From Kappaphycus alvarezii (lineage: Eukaryota; Rhodophyta; Florideophyceae; Gigartinales; Solieriaceae), in NCBI GenBank assembly GCA_002205965.3, contig NADL03000579.1, forward strand, positions 682,001-746,000: a stretch of 64,000 bases of DNA, written 5' to 3'. Of the stretch, positions 19,561-32,773 are shown in pieces. Both the position numbers and the translations under genes were made by a program. The notes under the pieces are model-generated. The model made no database searches and was not told the origin of the DNA. It was given only the letters and a program-made list of their open reading frames with translations. Each line of letters starts with the position of its first letter. The first letter of the stretch is position 1.

Positions 19561-20600
19561 ACTCCATACACCCTTTGCCACAACTTTCTGAAACCCATTA
19601 CCATCGCCTCTACTGTTCCTTCAGCAGCGCCCCGGCTGCCTCCCTCTCTGTTTCATCCCTCACTGTAAAGCTCACGGCACACGCCGTCACACTTAGATCC
19701 CTTGTCCTAGCCACTTCCAAGTGACCCTTTTCCCCCGATAATTATTCCTATCTCCCTTCTCTTAAGCAATGCATTAAGTTGAGAGAGGTTCCTAGACTGC
19801 AGAAGAAAGCTTAAGACAAAAATCTTCTTTCAGCAATTATAATTGGAACATCAACTGCGCGAAAACCTACTCTAGAATCTCTTAGCGCGTAAACATCTAA
19901 TAACGATCTGTTTCGGAGACGCTTTAAGCTCTGAAGCACATCGCAGTACCAAACGCTTCGAAAGCAGACTGCTAAGCTGTATTATTCTTGAGGCAACTCC
20001 AACTTCTCAGAAAGGGAACGAGTGAAAGCAAATATTACTCGTGGTGTCCGTTTGCCTAAGGAAGTAGCTTACAGTATAGCGCCAGAGGCATTAATCTTTC
20101 GAGTTGTATTGCCTCCCTGCTAGGCAGTATCACTCTGTCAGTAGTGATCCTCATTCTTACAAATTTTCTTATGTTCATACTGCTAGTTTTACTATTGCAT
20201 ACGTTTTTTCGGTCCCTCACTTATCTCCCACTCCCCCTCCGCATGCGCTCCTTTCATGGTTTACATTTTTATCTCTCCCGTAGAGGGCAAAGCCTTCCCC
20301 GTATCGTATATACTTTCGATCTTTCTCCCTGGTCGCGCTCCACGTTCTATGCTAAACTTGTGTCTTTTTCTCTTCGCTAGTCTCTTTATGGGTCGCCTAT
20401 GAGCTGTATAGTCGCTGCAATCCATTATTATCTGTTAAAAGTACGGCATAAAGACAAACAAGAAACGCTTCTCAGCTTCCCAGGTACTGATCGTCGCTCT
20501 CTCCCATGATGTTGACGATTTTGTTGTTATATATGCTTCCATTTTGGAATTTATCTGTCGAGTTTTCTATCTCAGAATCCACGAAACAATTCCTACCGAA
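19561..20600. other. No assigned gene
   Basis: Pyrimidine-rich plus strand with short frames such as HRLYCSFSSAPAASLSVSS near 19,600. No domain recognised. May include the rest of the G2 LTR. Confidence 0.35.
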
Positions 20601-20614
20601 CGTTTTGAATTCCA

Positions 20615-21781
20615 ATGAATTCAAGTGTTCCAGCCTTCGTTCGAGCGCAACGACCATTTTGCTCCGTCCTCATCATTTCGAACACGTTCGTTGGAACAAC
20701 CCCACACCTCGCTGCCGGCTCTATACCTACTACCGCCTCTCCTTCCCCCGGTGACGATGATAGTCCTTCTGACGCCTCATATCTACAATTAGTCGGCAGA
20801 CTACCCGACCCGCAATCGCTCCTTCTCCTTACCGTGCTTGACTGTCATGTGGTCACCCGTCATACCAACCTAGATATTTACTGTCTTGCCAATAAGTTTA
20901 CAGGTTCAATCGGCAGCGTTACTCATGGCCTCTTCGGCGGTAACCGTAAGCAATTTGTGTGCGTTCATTTCCCTGCAACCTTTGAGATTAACAATCCTCT
21001 CAGTCCTGGTCTTCGATCTGCTATGGAGACTTTCTGGGTTTTTACTCCATAAATCAGTCCTATAATCCCCAGCAGTTCTTCGCTTTCGCCGCTGAACGCG
21101 ATTCTAAATCTATCCGTGCCGCTTTTGACTCTTATCTCACCCTTGCCCGTCATTTGGATAATTTTGACGCACCACTCCTCGAATAATCTGAAACTCTTGG
21201 CCTGCAGAACTCAAATTCTTCCGTGGCCCGTAATTCGCTCCAAAATAGCTCGTCTTGAAAACCCCAACTGCATTTGGTACCAGGATTACTCGTTTGCTAC
21301 CCCTCTAGGCGACATCTAAAACATTATTTTTTCCAAGGTATTACAAGTCCCTGGTTTTCTAGTGGAGAATAAATACCTCCCCAGTCTGCTTTCACGGCCT
21401 CTGGAGGTAGCTGTAAATGTCGTCGAAATGTCCTTCAATCGCCTCAGCCAAACCCAGACGGCTGAACAGAAGTAGTTCATCATAGCAACAGTACAGCTCG
21501 TCCGTCTCCGGATGTTGCTTCATACCCTTCCATACGAACTCCTTATCATACTTCCATACCAAACTATTAGGGCCTTCTCGAACAAATTCCCGTTTCAGAT
21601 TCCGAAATATCTTATACTTTATGAGCTCGTAAACTATCTCTCCTTGTCTTTTTGTTCCCGATCCTGTTACAATATCCGGCCCACCCGTGCCTTCAATGCC
21701 GTATCTCCTAATTCTCTTGTACTTGATCTTCATGAACTCTACGTAAAATCTCTTTCGCAGCTTTCATATCGCTTCTCCTGA
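20615..21781 (+). pseudogene. Unidentified long coding remnant
   Basis: A coding-like stretch with several frame changes. The first 146 codons include VGRLPDPQSLLLLTVLDCHV, TNLDIYCLANKFTGSIG, THGLFGGNRKQFVCVHFPAT and SPGLRSAMETFWVFTP. The next frame gives FFAFAAERDSKSIRAAFDSY and LTLARHLDNFDAPLLE. Another gives NCIWYQDYSFATPLGDI, LEVAVNVVEMSFNRLSQTQT and LLHTLPYELLIILPYQTI. Sustained amino-acid plausibility across about 1.1 kb argues for a real former gene of 350 residues or more. I do not recognise it. It lies just upstream of RT-REL copy h and could be an upstream part of that class or a host gene. Confidence 0.4.
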
Positions 21782-22189
21782 ATCGAGAAAATATAAATGC
21801 CTCTTGCTGTAATAAAAAGGTATTTTCTGCAGCAAAGCGGTCCTCTCCACAAAATTCTGTCTTCTTTAACCCTGACCTCTTTCTTTTCAAAGAAACTCTT
21901 CTTGCTTATTTTATTTTAAGAAGAAAGTCCAGAAAATATTTTCCCTTAAGATTCCGAATTCAAATGTACAACTCTATTTTATCTCTGAGGAATTTGGTGC
22001 TCCTTTTCCAAAAAAGAAATCTTTCTAATCATGAACCACTTCGTTCTCCATATTCAGTTCCGATATTTTATCAAGCAGCCTTTGGGTTATTGTCCCGATT
22101 GCATGACAATTTAAAGCTACGACATTGTCTCTCTTATTTTTATTTCGTTCACCGCCGTTAAACTTTTCAAAACTTCTCCCTTTTTAACG

Positions 22190-23230
22190 TTGGAGATATA
22201 TTGGAGAAGATGGATATGATAGACGAATTGCAAGTAAGTTTGGAAGGAGATCTGCGCTATACATACTGACCATAGACCTGAAAATGTCATGGAACTAATG
22301 TAAAAAACTGTATTTGTTGAGGGAATCAAGAATAAATATCCTGAGTTATATGATTGGGGGAACTACATTTATGGCGCAGAGAAGTCTTCTTTATGGACTG
22401 GATTCGATGTTTTGCGAAGCGTGATTGTAGTCCAACTCCATCTTCCATTACTTTTTTATCACTCATTTTTGAGTCAATTTCAGTTGTCTGGAAAACTTTA
22501 GGATAGATCAAATATATCTTCCAACAGTGGAAAACCCAAAGATTCTTTCGCTCAACATGGTGATCCTCTCGGAACCCTCTATTTCGCACTCGTGCTTCAC
22601 CAACTGGCTATTAAATTAAGTGGTGGATCTTCACTACTTGTAAAGTATGGCACAGAAACATACTGAGGGAAATCAGATATTAACTACAAATTCAGGCGTC
22701 GGATGGAAATCTGTCGCGCCTGCCTGATATGGAATTAAGCACGGTGCATCGTCCAACAATCGCAAAAGAGAAATATTTGGTTAAAATATTCACTCAGGAA
22801 TGGTAATTTGGCGATTGCTACATCGCTTCTCGGCACGAACGCCATTGTCAAGCAATTGAAGTACTCTCCTCGGCCGCTAGGATGATCAAATTTTTGCACC
22901 TTTGCAATGCGAAATGCAAGCTTTGGTGGCCCATCGAACAGAGAAGGTTGCAATTTGGTATCCACCTGAGCCTACGCAAAAAACTGAGAAGGAATGGCCG
23001 TGCTCAAGATCGCGATCGGAGCAGGGAATTTTATGGAACCTCACTTCATGAATCACATCGTCTCTCTAAAACAGCCAATGCTCACCATCGCTGAGCTCCA
23101 TGAGAATCATGTGGTCTTTCAATTGCTCCGAAACTGTTTCAGGGGCTGTAAAATCAGCTACTTGCTCAGTTTGGTTTCCCCGCCTTCAGTCAGAAAGGAG
23201 GCTTTGCCTTTCTATGAATGTTTAGAATAA
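22190..23230 (+). pseudogene. RT-REL reverse transcriptase (copy h), split by a T2 insertion
   Basis: Palm motifs in order: ILTIDLKMSWN (motif A, Asp kept) near 22,262; KYPELYDWGNYIYG...LWTGFDVLRS; then, after the T2 insertion, AQHGDPLGTLYFALVLHQLA (motif B, GxxQGDPLGPLLFALVLH type) at about 22,552. The motif C position reads FGDCYIAS where YLDDG is expected, so the catalytic YxDD is destroyed. Then LCNAKCKLWWPIE (KCELWWP) and thumb NHVVFQLLRNCFRGCKISYL...VSPPSVRKEALPFYECLE. A primer-extending enzyme in target-primed reverse transcription by family. Frameshifts, one stop and loss of motif C make it dead. Endonuclease part not seen downstream. Confidence 0.7.
22425..22548 (+). mobile_element. 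T2 insertion inside the copy h RT
   Basis: ATTTTTGAGTCAATTTCAG, TTGTCTGGAAAACTTTAGG, ATAGATCAAATATATCTTCC and AACAGTGGAAAACCCAAAG are T2 in plus orientation. They separate DVLRS from AQHGDPLG of the RT palm, which are adjacent in this protein class. Left boundary is approximate and no clear duplication was found. Confidence 0.55.
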
Positions 23231-24723
23231 AGAGAAGTTGAAATGACCTTGATAACCCCAGCCCATGTCATCATGCTGAATATATAACGTTGGGACGCAC
23301 AGTGTCAGGCTAATTTGAATATATGCGCACTTTAAATACAATCAGGGCTGAGGAGTCGATGGTTGAAAAGTGATTGCACATTCCAAGTCAACTATTTATC
23401 ACATAAGTGCTATAGATGAACATGAAAGAGGTTTGAAGCCTTTCGAATCGATTTCTAGAAGTATTGAAGAAGATGCTCCTTAAGTGTTTCAGAATCTAGC
23501 TAAGCCTCATAACGGGCGGAGTTTGAGACCATCAAATCTCCATATATCTGCTAGCTCCGAGGGAAAAGCGTGGAGGAGAAGAAGCAGTCACTAGAAGTTG
23601 GATTAACTTCAACCATCTCTACTAGCGCGGCAGCTTTTCCCGCATCTATCTCTGTGGTTTGTGGTCAGCTGGCGTGATCATGTTCGATTCCGTAAGATGG
23701 TTACTGATAGATAGCTTGATATATTACTACTCAGATAACGTTTCTGTCAATCTCTAGTATGTCAAACGTTCTTGGTTGCAGTTGTTCTGCTTTCTCATGG
23801 GTTGCATTACTTTGTTATAGTCCCAGTGTTAATCATATTTTCGTAATAAAGGCTGTTCAAGGGTCAAAATGAGATTGAACTACTTTCATGCTTCATACTG
23901 CCTGCTTCTATTTAACTATCGGTCAGAATGTACTTCGATAAAAATAGAGATCAAAGAAAAGATCCCACTACTGATCCGAAGTACAAGACCTCGACTATGA
24001 AACAGCGCCAGTGCGTTTGGTGTCCTTGGTTGGCCACAGGTCTCAAAACTCTGCGTATCGCTTCCCCATACTTCCATTTAATATATCAAGCTAGGAGGCG
24101 GAGAGTTCGTACAGGTATTGAGTGGTACCCTGCGACGTTAATTCGAATCTCCTATTCAGTGCTTCCTGTTTGTGTTCAGTTCTACTACCAAGTCTTTTTG
24201 TTTGAACCGAACACACAGTGAACAAGAGCCTTATGCCCTACTAATGTTGACATTCATTGGGCATGACGGGGATAAATGCAACCGCTTTCAGTCCACAAAT
24301 TTTTAGCTAGGTGGCTAAATCAGTAACCAGCCAAAGTATTTTTTAAAATCTTTTTGGTATAGCTGAGCTATTCCTAAAATACCTATATTGGGAGACTTAA
24401 TGGAAACTTTCTAGAATTGAAGTGGGGGGGGCAAATGATCACACAGCAGTGGTTGCAATACCATACCATGCCGGCAATGTACATTACTGAATATAGAGAT
24501 ACTGTATACAGATGTACATTACAAAATATAGATATCCTTATAGCGGCTAATTGCTTGTTGATAAATTCCAATCCAGCCTAATGAGTCCCCGCATCCCTTT
24601 GTAAATTGCTTTTTCTCCTTGCCGCGTCTTTTTTTTTCCATTTTGAAAATACCACAAATATTTCGCCTACCCCTGTTACCTTCTTTGTACCATCCGTCTT
24701 GTGGCCCAAAAATTCTACTCATC
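23231..24723. other. No recognisable gene
   Basis: Expected location of the endonuclease half of copy h, but no Cys/His or PD-D/ExK motif is readable. A 97-codon frame at 23,928-24,221 has no motif. GC content drops through this stretch. Confidence 0.35.
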
Positions 24724-25440
24724 TGCAGATAGGGATAAGTTTGCCGGATATATTATTTTCAGAACCATTTTTCTCAAGACGGAGGCATTGCAAGCGAAAA
24801 GATTCTAATATAAGTACTTTTGTGTGGAAGAGAAGAGATGATAAAGGAAGGGGGATCAGAAGGCTATAAGTCAGTATAAAAGGGGCAGGGTCTACCACCT
24901 GGGCTCAAGGCCTTGTGTTTGAGAAATGTTTCCTGGAGGAGAAGTTGATTTTAAAGTTCTGGACTACTTGGATTTGATCTTGAAGTTGATTCCCCACTTT
25001 GTTGACCTCTAAAATAGGAAGCAGTTTACTTAGTTTATATAGACTTTTAGAATACCCCTAAATTCTGAAAAACATACGAAGTACCACAAACTACATTTAA
25101 TGAAATAGTGTTAACAAAAGAGACTACTAGCAGATAATATCAGGAAAGTTACCTATATTTGCCCCTGACAATCTCAGTTTCCGAGTTCCAAGCAAAATAT
25201 GTCCACCAAAATATCCGTGCACCCACTACAGCCCACATATATTCCTTCGCGTTGTTCCCAGCTTGCCATGGACTCGAAATGTAATATCAAGATCACTAAT
25301 AGTGTCTTTATTCGGCTCCATGACCAGTGCTTCCGGGAAATCCCTCCTACATACCTTACTATATACAGTTTGAAACTACCGAAATTTGTCGCGAATGAGC
25401 AGTACTTTTACTAACACAGCGCCCCTATTGTAATGTTTAC
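24724..25440 (-). repeat. G1-family LTR, minus strand
   Basis: AGGGATAAGTTTGCCGG, GGAGGCATTGCAAGCGAAAA, AAAAGGGGCAGGGTCTACCA, GAAGCAGTTTACTTAG and TTATATAGACTTTTAG align in order with the reverse complement of the G1a 5' LTR to about 25,170. More diverged than the 15.1 kb copy. The far boundary is estimated from family length. Confidence 0.55.
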
Positions 25441-26319
25441 AGTATAGTTACATGAATAATTGAAAAATTGAGAATAAAGTTCAAACGCACCCAGTAAAGC
25501 ATTCCAACTCCGCCAGCACAGCATGCCAGCTTCATGCGCTGTAATGTTTCAAGTTAGCTAATTTTCCGACATTAGCTTCCACATAATTCTGCAACGAACA
25601 CCTTTTCTCATCCCAACAGCGGCCGATCTCCCCATCATCTGTGCTTCACTACCTTCGCGAAATCAAACTCACTCGGGGCTATTGTGAAAATTGAAAAAGT
25701 TTTTAATAGTATTTGAATGCTATTAATTTGTTTTATATATCAAATAAAGTGATGAAAAAATTATGGGACATTATTTTACCAGAGGAAGAATTTTTTTATT
25801 TGGAATCATCAAAATTTTGTTTTATATATTTTTTCACTGGCCCATGTTTTGTACTGTACTACACGTTAAGCAATTTAATGTCTGTTGGCTGGTTTTTAAC
25901 CTGCATAGTTATGATCAATGGAATGACATTACCAGAAAATTATTATTCGGATTAATGCTCACTGGAAGAAGTATCCTATGATTAAAACCGAGCATGAATT
26001 TGGTCTGCAACAACTATTAAACTGCGGGAAACCTCTTTTTAGCTTCTTTACTCAGACACGCAACATAAATTTCTTAGAGTGTTTTGAAAAAACTAATAAG
26101 CCTCGGGCCATCGAGAAATCACCATCGATCAGTTATCAGTAAGTATTTGTTTTCTTTTTTTGTTATTCTCAGTCCGATTAGGTAATTTTTTATTGGTTTA
26201 TTTGGAAATTTCTGCTTTGGATATAGTTATTTCATTTAATTTTTATATGAATGGCCTCCTCTGCGTGGAAAGTCGCCCTGAGTATCCTTTTTGGTATTTT
26301 GCTATTCCTAGGATCCACA
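25441..26319. other. AT-rich, no recognisable gene
   Basis: Two overlapping frames of 70-80 codons at 25,713-25,981 are rich in Phe, Ile and Tyr, as expected from AT-rich DNA. No motif. Confidence 0.4.
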
Positions 26320-26912
26320 AGTTGTAAGGTGTGTTCCCGCCGCTCTGTCGAGATCGCGCCCGTCTTGGATCGAAGCGGACAATTTACGTTGATCTGAAAT
26401 TACGAAGACTACATTATTCGACTGCATCATGGCTTTCAAAATGGTTTAGTCCGATTTTCTAAGAGGTTGGAGTAACCACACTCGTCGAACTTATAATTTT
26501 CGTCCAATATCCCTATTCTTCTATTAATTGAAAGTCATATCTATTACGAATGGGCATTTACATTGTGGGTGACTATGGTCTTCACACCAGTGATATTGTC
26601 GTCGAAAGTATGTTGCTCATCCTTCTGCCTTCCCTCGTATCGCCTCAGAATAGTTACCGCAAGCACTGTCGCAAAACTCGCAAAGCGCGAAAAAAATCGT
26701 CATTACGGCGATTACTGCCACCAATACGATATCCTCCTTTCCCCCATCGGAGTTGATTTCTGTGGCGTCTTCGGTGACGAGAGCTAGACGTTTTTCAAAC
26801 GCTTCGCTTCCATCGCTGTTTTCCGCCTTGGTTCTACTCTTAGCAAGAGCTTTTCTACTTCGTCAGTCGTTTTGCGTTTATCCTACAGTTTATGTAGGTG
26901 CGATAGGTTACC
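26320..26912 (+). pseudogene. RT-REL element, Cys/His region and endonuclease (copy d)
   Basis: CKVCSRRSVEIAPVLDRSGQ gives the CxxC...LDRxG part of the Cys/His region, then RLHHGFQNGLVRFSKRLE (RHNxxRN-like). GIYIVGDYGLHTSDIVVES matches NIYIPAAYGIHSTDIAVDV of copy a. After one frameshift, AKLAKREKNRHYGDYCHQYD and ILLSPIGVDFCGVFGDES match copy a almost word for word, ending at TAG near 26,785, with FFKRFASIAVFRLGS beyond. Copies a and d form one subfamily, distinct from the GGWxPDA subfamily of b and c. RT not seen upstream. Confidence 0.65.
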
Positions 26913-27104
26913 ACCCAGTGGCTGGGGACGAAGTTCATCTTTGAACACTCTCGAAAATTTTCATGCCATAGGACTCGTCAAAAAGTCTCCGTTCGTCCGT
27001 AATGACGCTCTTTCTCATGCTCTGAGATTTCGGGAGGAGCTTTTTTAGAAAATATATTATCCAATAAATGTTCTGAAAGGGATAATTTCTGATGTGTGAA
27101 ATCG

Positions 27105-27138
27105 ATATGTCTTCCAAGGGTAGAACAACCAAATGCCA
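27105..27138 (+). repeat. T2 tail remnant
   Basis: CGATATGTCTTCCAAGGGTA then GAACAACCAAATGCC fits the T2 end (GATATATCTTCCAAGAGTAA, AACACCCAAAC). About 200 bases beyond the coding end of copy d and in the same orientation, so probably its 3' terminus. Confidence 0.45.
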
Positions 27139-30100
27139 TCATAATGAGTTGTGTTTATCAGTGGTCAGAAATCTTAATTATTACAATGAGAATATTTTTC
27201 TGGACTTGCTGTGAAATCGATGCACCTATATTTTCGGGGTTCCTCTTCAGAAGTTCTGCTAGCCCATTAAATATTTCATTGTTTAGTGTCGAAGTTTAAA
27301 CAACATTCAGAGTTCGTAACTTGCGATTAAAATGCTAGAATCATCGCCGTATATTTTCATGACCAGTCTGCGACTGCTTCATGCAGCCCAACCTTATGTA
27401 GCACTGCAGATATCTGAAAATTTCTTTCATCATTTAAAAAACACTAGACCTCCCCTAATACAAAACTCTCGTTTGGTATACACCTTGTTGTTTTGTATAC
27501 GTTTCTTTTAAGTTCTCTCAATGATTTGAGCACTTGGTTTAGCTGAAATGCATGTATTAATTTTCATTTATCCTCGATAGTTTCCAGCGAGCAAAGATGG
27601 GCAAGAATTCGATAATTTTTACGACACTCGGTATGTTTCCTCAATAATTATCACTATTGAGCTTATGCACGAACAGAGTTGTGCATATTGCTCAGAAACA
27701 GGTGCTATGATATATTTCTGAGGATCGGGTATGTCTGTGTATTCGTCATCGCCAATAGTACGGACAATCGCACGCAAATAGTCAAGAAAGAAAAAATGAA
27801 TAGACTAGTGATTTGCACTATTTCTGTAAAATCCAGTTGCATCTCACCACCAGCTTTCTGCAGAAGCTTCCATGCATTAGCTATTCTTCATATAAATGGT
27901 GTTGAATCTTGAGGAAAATACTGAAAGTCACGAATAGTTACTTAGAAGATACCGTAACATAAACAAAATCAAGGAAATGTTCCTTGACGAATATTTTGAC
28001 GCAAAGCTGGCAAGAGACGGTGTCTGACTTTAGCCAGGAACTGACAAAAAGTCAGATAACATCAGAACGAAACGGAGCTGAAATTTGTTCCGTGCTATAG
28101 CGCACGAAAAAGTTAAGAGTGTATTCAAAAATCAAGAAAGCTCCAACAGTAAAAAAATCATAACGATACCACTGCTGACACTCGACCAAGCCTATTTCTA
28201 TAGCCTGCTTCCGTTTCAGCAACTGGAAAAACGGATAGGTATTTTTACTTCGTCTTCCGACACTCCTAGACGTTTCAGTAAATAGCAATGAAAAAACGAT
28301 TACGCGTTAGACTTTCCAAGTGAATGAGGATATATCGCACATGAATGTGATATGAGTCGGCTAGGTTCTGCAGTAGATATGCATTTTCAACCTATTTTAT
28401 ACCGTCAAGCCGCGACGACCCAATGAAGAATCTAACCACCAGTGTACTGTGCTTGAAACGGTAGCCTGTACCTTATAGCCTATGCCGAGACCATAATCGC
28501 TCAAAATTACACGAAGGATAAGACCCGCCGAAGATATTTTAATGTTAATGGCACTGTAACACCACAAGAATTCACAGTTCAGCGTTACCAGCTGTTATCC
28601 CTCTTCAGAGGACACATTAGACTGTTATAACCATATTTCTCCCCATTATTCTCACCTGGTAGGAACTCGCGACACGGCATAGAACTTTGCAGACTGATGA
28701 GATCATGTTGGAGCTGACGAAAAAAAAACTGCCAACTACCTGTGTTGCTACAGGCTACTAAATGCTATTGAAGATAACCGACAAGGGAAAGAAGAGGTAG
28801 TGAAAGAAAATATATTGCTACAGTATCCGAATTTAAAGGGATATGATCTACTAAATCGCTTAAAATCTAGGGATGTGATGGAATGTTTTGAGTTTTTCTC
28901 CTTAAAGAATCAATTTATTCAGGTTCTATCGACGTTTCTCCAAATTAAAATCTGTATAATGCTTATACTACTAGAAGCATCAGAAAATTAGGAAAAGAAC
29001 TCATCTGGGCGCAGTTAGTTTGGAAAAAACACGACATAGAAACTAAACGGACCTTCTTCTCAAAATATTCGCTCTCTACATCAGAATATGCCTCGGTCAG
29101 AGAGATTAGAGTACGTAATTAAGCCCCACACATATATGTAAATTTCTTACGAGATGATATCGCTTCCTGCAACGATTCCAGCGTACCTGTCAAAAGTACA
29201 GCCCTTTTTATGATCAAAAACACCTACTCTCCTCCCCCAAAGATAGTTTTGCCACCCCTTCTTCATCTTCGGACTCTAAGCTCTCCTCATTTTTCTCACT
29301 GAACCCTTACTTTCCATCCGCTTCTTCTACACCATAAACAATTTCCGAGGCCACTCACTCCTCGAAGCAAGCCTCTTTCCTACCATCTTTCTCTTGCAAG
29401 TCCCCGTCCCCGCTTCGCGTGCCCTTCGATATCTACCATATAAAGGGCTTAAGGATCCATTAGGCACTTCCTAGCATGGCATCGGAGGTAGTCCTCAACA
29501 TCTGTTGGGCCTGAGCGGAAGAGAGGGGATATGGTGATGGAGCGAGGCTGCCGAGATTTGAAAATACTGCTATTGAGGTGTAGTACTTGCATGCTGGCTC
29601 CCAAAAGTGACTTGGATTGCTTTTAAATGTTTTTAGAGGACGTTGAATCATTTTTTCTGATCACTACGGGATTAAATGGCGTCAAAAGGCTACAAATAGC
29701 TAAACGCTTGAATAAGACCCGGCTAAACTTGTCCCTGCGGTGAGAAATAGAGAAAGTTGTCTTTAAAACGATATTTTATAGCGAATTTTATGTGTAAAAA
29801 TCTTTGTTATGGAAAAAGACGTTGAAGCTTGAAGTAAACCAAAAAAATAGAAAGTGGAAATATATGTTATCCAAAAGACATACAGTGTAACCTAAAAGAA
29901 AGGGGGAAAAGTCTGTGGAAAAGCAGACAGTTCGACGAGTAAAATAATCTAAAAAAGCATAAATAAACAGGAAGAAGAATTTATGTGCACAAAAAGAGTG
30001 CTTTTAGTTTTTCAGTTGCCACAGACCTAATATTCTTATAAAATATTCGAATAAATTGATACAGATTATACCTGGGAACCGAAAGTTGAAGTAAAAGAAC

Positions 30101-31800
30101 GTTTGAGTGCAATGAAAGCTCCCCAGCTCCGGCTGTCACTTTACTAGTATACTCAGCAAACTACAAATTATGTGACACGCAAAGATTACAACCACATTTA
30201 GTACCAACTCCACGAATAACTTAATCAAAAAAGCACTACAGCGCACTACACAAGTTCCTCACAAAAATTCATCATGCCAGCATACCGCAATTATACAGAA
30301 AACAAGAATTTAAATTTTTCAGCTCATGCAAATTCATACTGCAAAGACATATAACTGTAAAGGTCATGAAAATTCCTATACTACTCCCAATATTGCTTAT
30401 GCTGTATCACCTCTACTATACGTAAATAGAGTAAATCTGAACCTCGTACAAACGATGGCCACTGTCTTAGATCTACACGTAGATATGCTTGCTTAATCCC
30501 TACGAGCCAATACACTAGTATTCACTACAATTATATGAGCTATTCCAGTAGCCAGTCAAAAGCCACTTATAGTTTTAGTTCACAGGTGCCAAAATACGTG
30601 CTTATTAAGCGCAACTCTCAAACATAGAGCATTTTTGGACCCGCGGCTTTGTGTAAGCAGGAGGCTGGAACTGCTTCTTAGGCCTATGAGGCGCGTCAAC
30701 CACTAACTACTGGAAACCACCACAATCAATATATATATGGCCGCCTGTTGTATCAAGTAGACAACTTAGTCTATTGGTGCATTCTCTGAATACAAGCTGT
30801 CGTCCTCAGTATGTGAGAGGCCAAATTAAGTTCAGCTGGCAATATTTCGGAACAAATCAAGTGAACTTGATCATTTTCTACTGAGTAACACCAAACTCTG
30901 GGACCCACAACGAACCTTCTGGTAGATAAAAGCACTTCAATAACGCTTTCCCGAAGAGTAGCACCTAGTAAACATGTATGCTGCATATAATTATGTCGCA
31001 AATTATAGATAAGGACTCAGTGTGTTCCCCGATGGATTTTTACAACCGTTTTTCGGTGTACTGGGGTCAAAAAATAGTCATCTCGGGGGACCTTCAGAAT
31101 GTTTTAGGTTTTGTATGGTACTCGGAAATTACTACTCCCATCATCGTACCAACTTCCGAAATCTCATTTCTGTGGTGGTGAGTGAAAAACGATATACCAA
31201 CAGCGCATAAGGAACTAATATATATTCTATATTTGCAGGTACCTTGTACCTTTTATGTTAAAATTTTTTGATGGTTCTTGAGAAGTCAAATATAAGCATA
31301 CTAAAATCAAATGAGTTGGTAAGGTCCCTGATAGCCACGTAATGATGTCCTCCAATAGAATACCTATGTATTGGTTTCACGAAAATTGTACCTAGTTTCA
31401 TTAACCTACCATTTTGTAACTATAAAAGAGATCTTATTGATAGTTGGGAACCTTATTCGAGAATCGAGGAGACCTTTAACATACGCAAACATGAGCATAA
31501 GTCAATGTAGAACCAAATTGTGACATGAAGTTCGCAACAATCTCGGGTAAACGAGGCATTCCATTCCCAGGCTGTTTTATTCCCATGAGAATAATTTTGT
31601 AGCTATCAATAATAATTTTGATGATTCGAAGTAGTTTTTTCTGAGAGAGAACTACTCAGGGTCTTTGATTGTAACTAAAAAAACTGCCTGTGCGGATGAC
31701 CTTGCTCTATTTCCTCCCTGAGTTTGAAGTGAGATTTTAATGCGATTGTCTATCCTCCAAATTAGAGCATGGGATGTATGGTATTGATTTAGCGGAGTAA
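27139..31800. other. AT-rich region, no recognisable gene
   Basis: Frames are short and unconserved. A 29,330-29,490 segment (CCGAGGCCACTCACTCCTCG, CCCGCTTCGCGTGCCC, GATCCATTAGGCACTTCC) resembles 56,450-56,610 in the same orientation, so it is a dispersed repeat of unknown type. A frame at 28,085-28,285 (AIAHEKVKSVFKNQE) looks somewhat protein-like but matches nothing I know. Confidence 0.4.
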
Positions 31801-32099
31801 TGGACATTTAACATCCTGTGGCTAAGACCTTTCATGGAAAAAAAGGAATTAGGGACTAGCTGGAAACTTTCGAGCATACTGATTCGCTTTTAGTTTTTCC
31901 TTTGACAAAGATTCGTGCAATTTACTGTAGCCAGAATTTAGACCTCTCTAGTATCTTCAGCGACTATGTTTTCTTTCACGTCTATCCCTAGATTTCTTGC
32001 GGCTTCTTCGTACATGAGATCAAATAAGTGCCACTATTTCTCCTTTTCTACTGAAATACCTATATTACGCCTTTGGTAAAGCATTTTCTGTCTCGATGT

Positions 32100-32570
32100 A
32101 TTTGACTGTCACGGTTTACCAACCTCCAGCTTGATTGGTTCCACCAGACTTTGAACATTTCGGCTAGGAGAAAAGTGTAGGCGGGAACCGATTTCAATTG
32201 GACACGCTTTCTCTCAAAAAATCACAGAATACTTGTTTTAGCGAAGCAAAGAATTTTATTCGGGGTTCAACTCTTTGGTAGAACAAGTACTTTTGTCTTT
32301 TAATAGATTAAGGACTATAAATTTAGCATCTTCGAAGGCTTTGACTTTCAGTTGCAATCGATGAAGTTCTCAACTTCTATGAAAATGTATATTTTTCCAG
32401 AAGACGTCTTTTGAATAGACCGGAAAACTTGATTGGAAAAGTTCAAAAAAACATGAGATCTGGAAGCGAATTGTAGTCCTATACTTTCGGATCGTGGAGA
32501 ACGATTCAGGGGATATCCATATTTTAACGTACTTGTAAACACCCTTATCCCATTTTCCCTTCAAAGTTTT
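32100..32570 (-). pseudogene. G1b integrase
   Basis: On the minus strand FSGLFKRRLSGKIYIFIEVE corresponds to DFAGLFKETSSGNKYLLIG of G1a; then AFEDAKFIVLNLLKDKST, and CDFLRESVSIEIGSR near 32,200. Asp codons are mostly mutated and frames change repeatedly. The element is older than G1a. Confidence 0.5.
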
Positions 32571-32773
32571 TCGTAAAAAATTAAATTGTTGCTACAAGAC
32601 AAAAATGATTTAGCCCTTTAAAAATGGTCGGGAGATAGCTTTTTTAAAATAAAGTTAATAGTCGAGGATCCATATTAGAGGCATAACACAAGAGCATTCT
32701 CACTTTTACGCTCTTTTTAGTGCTCTGTATCGATCGTTCGAAATTTGAAGTCCCCAGAAAATAGAATAGAGTC

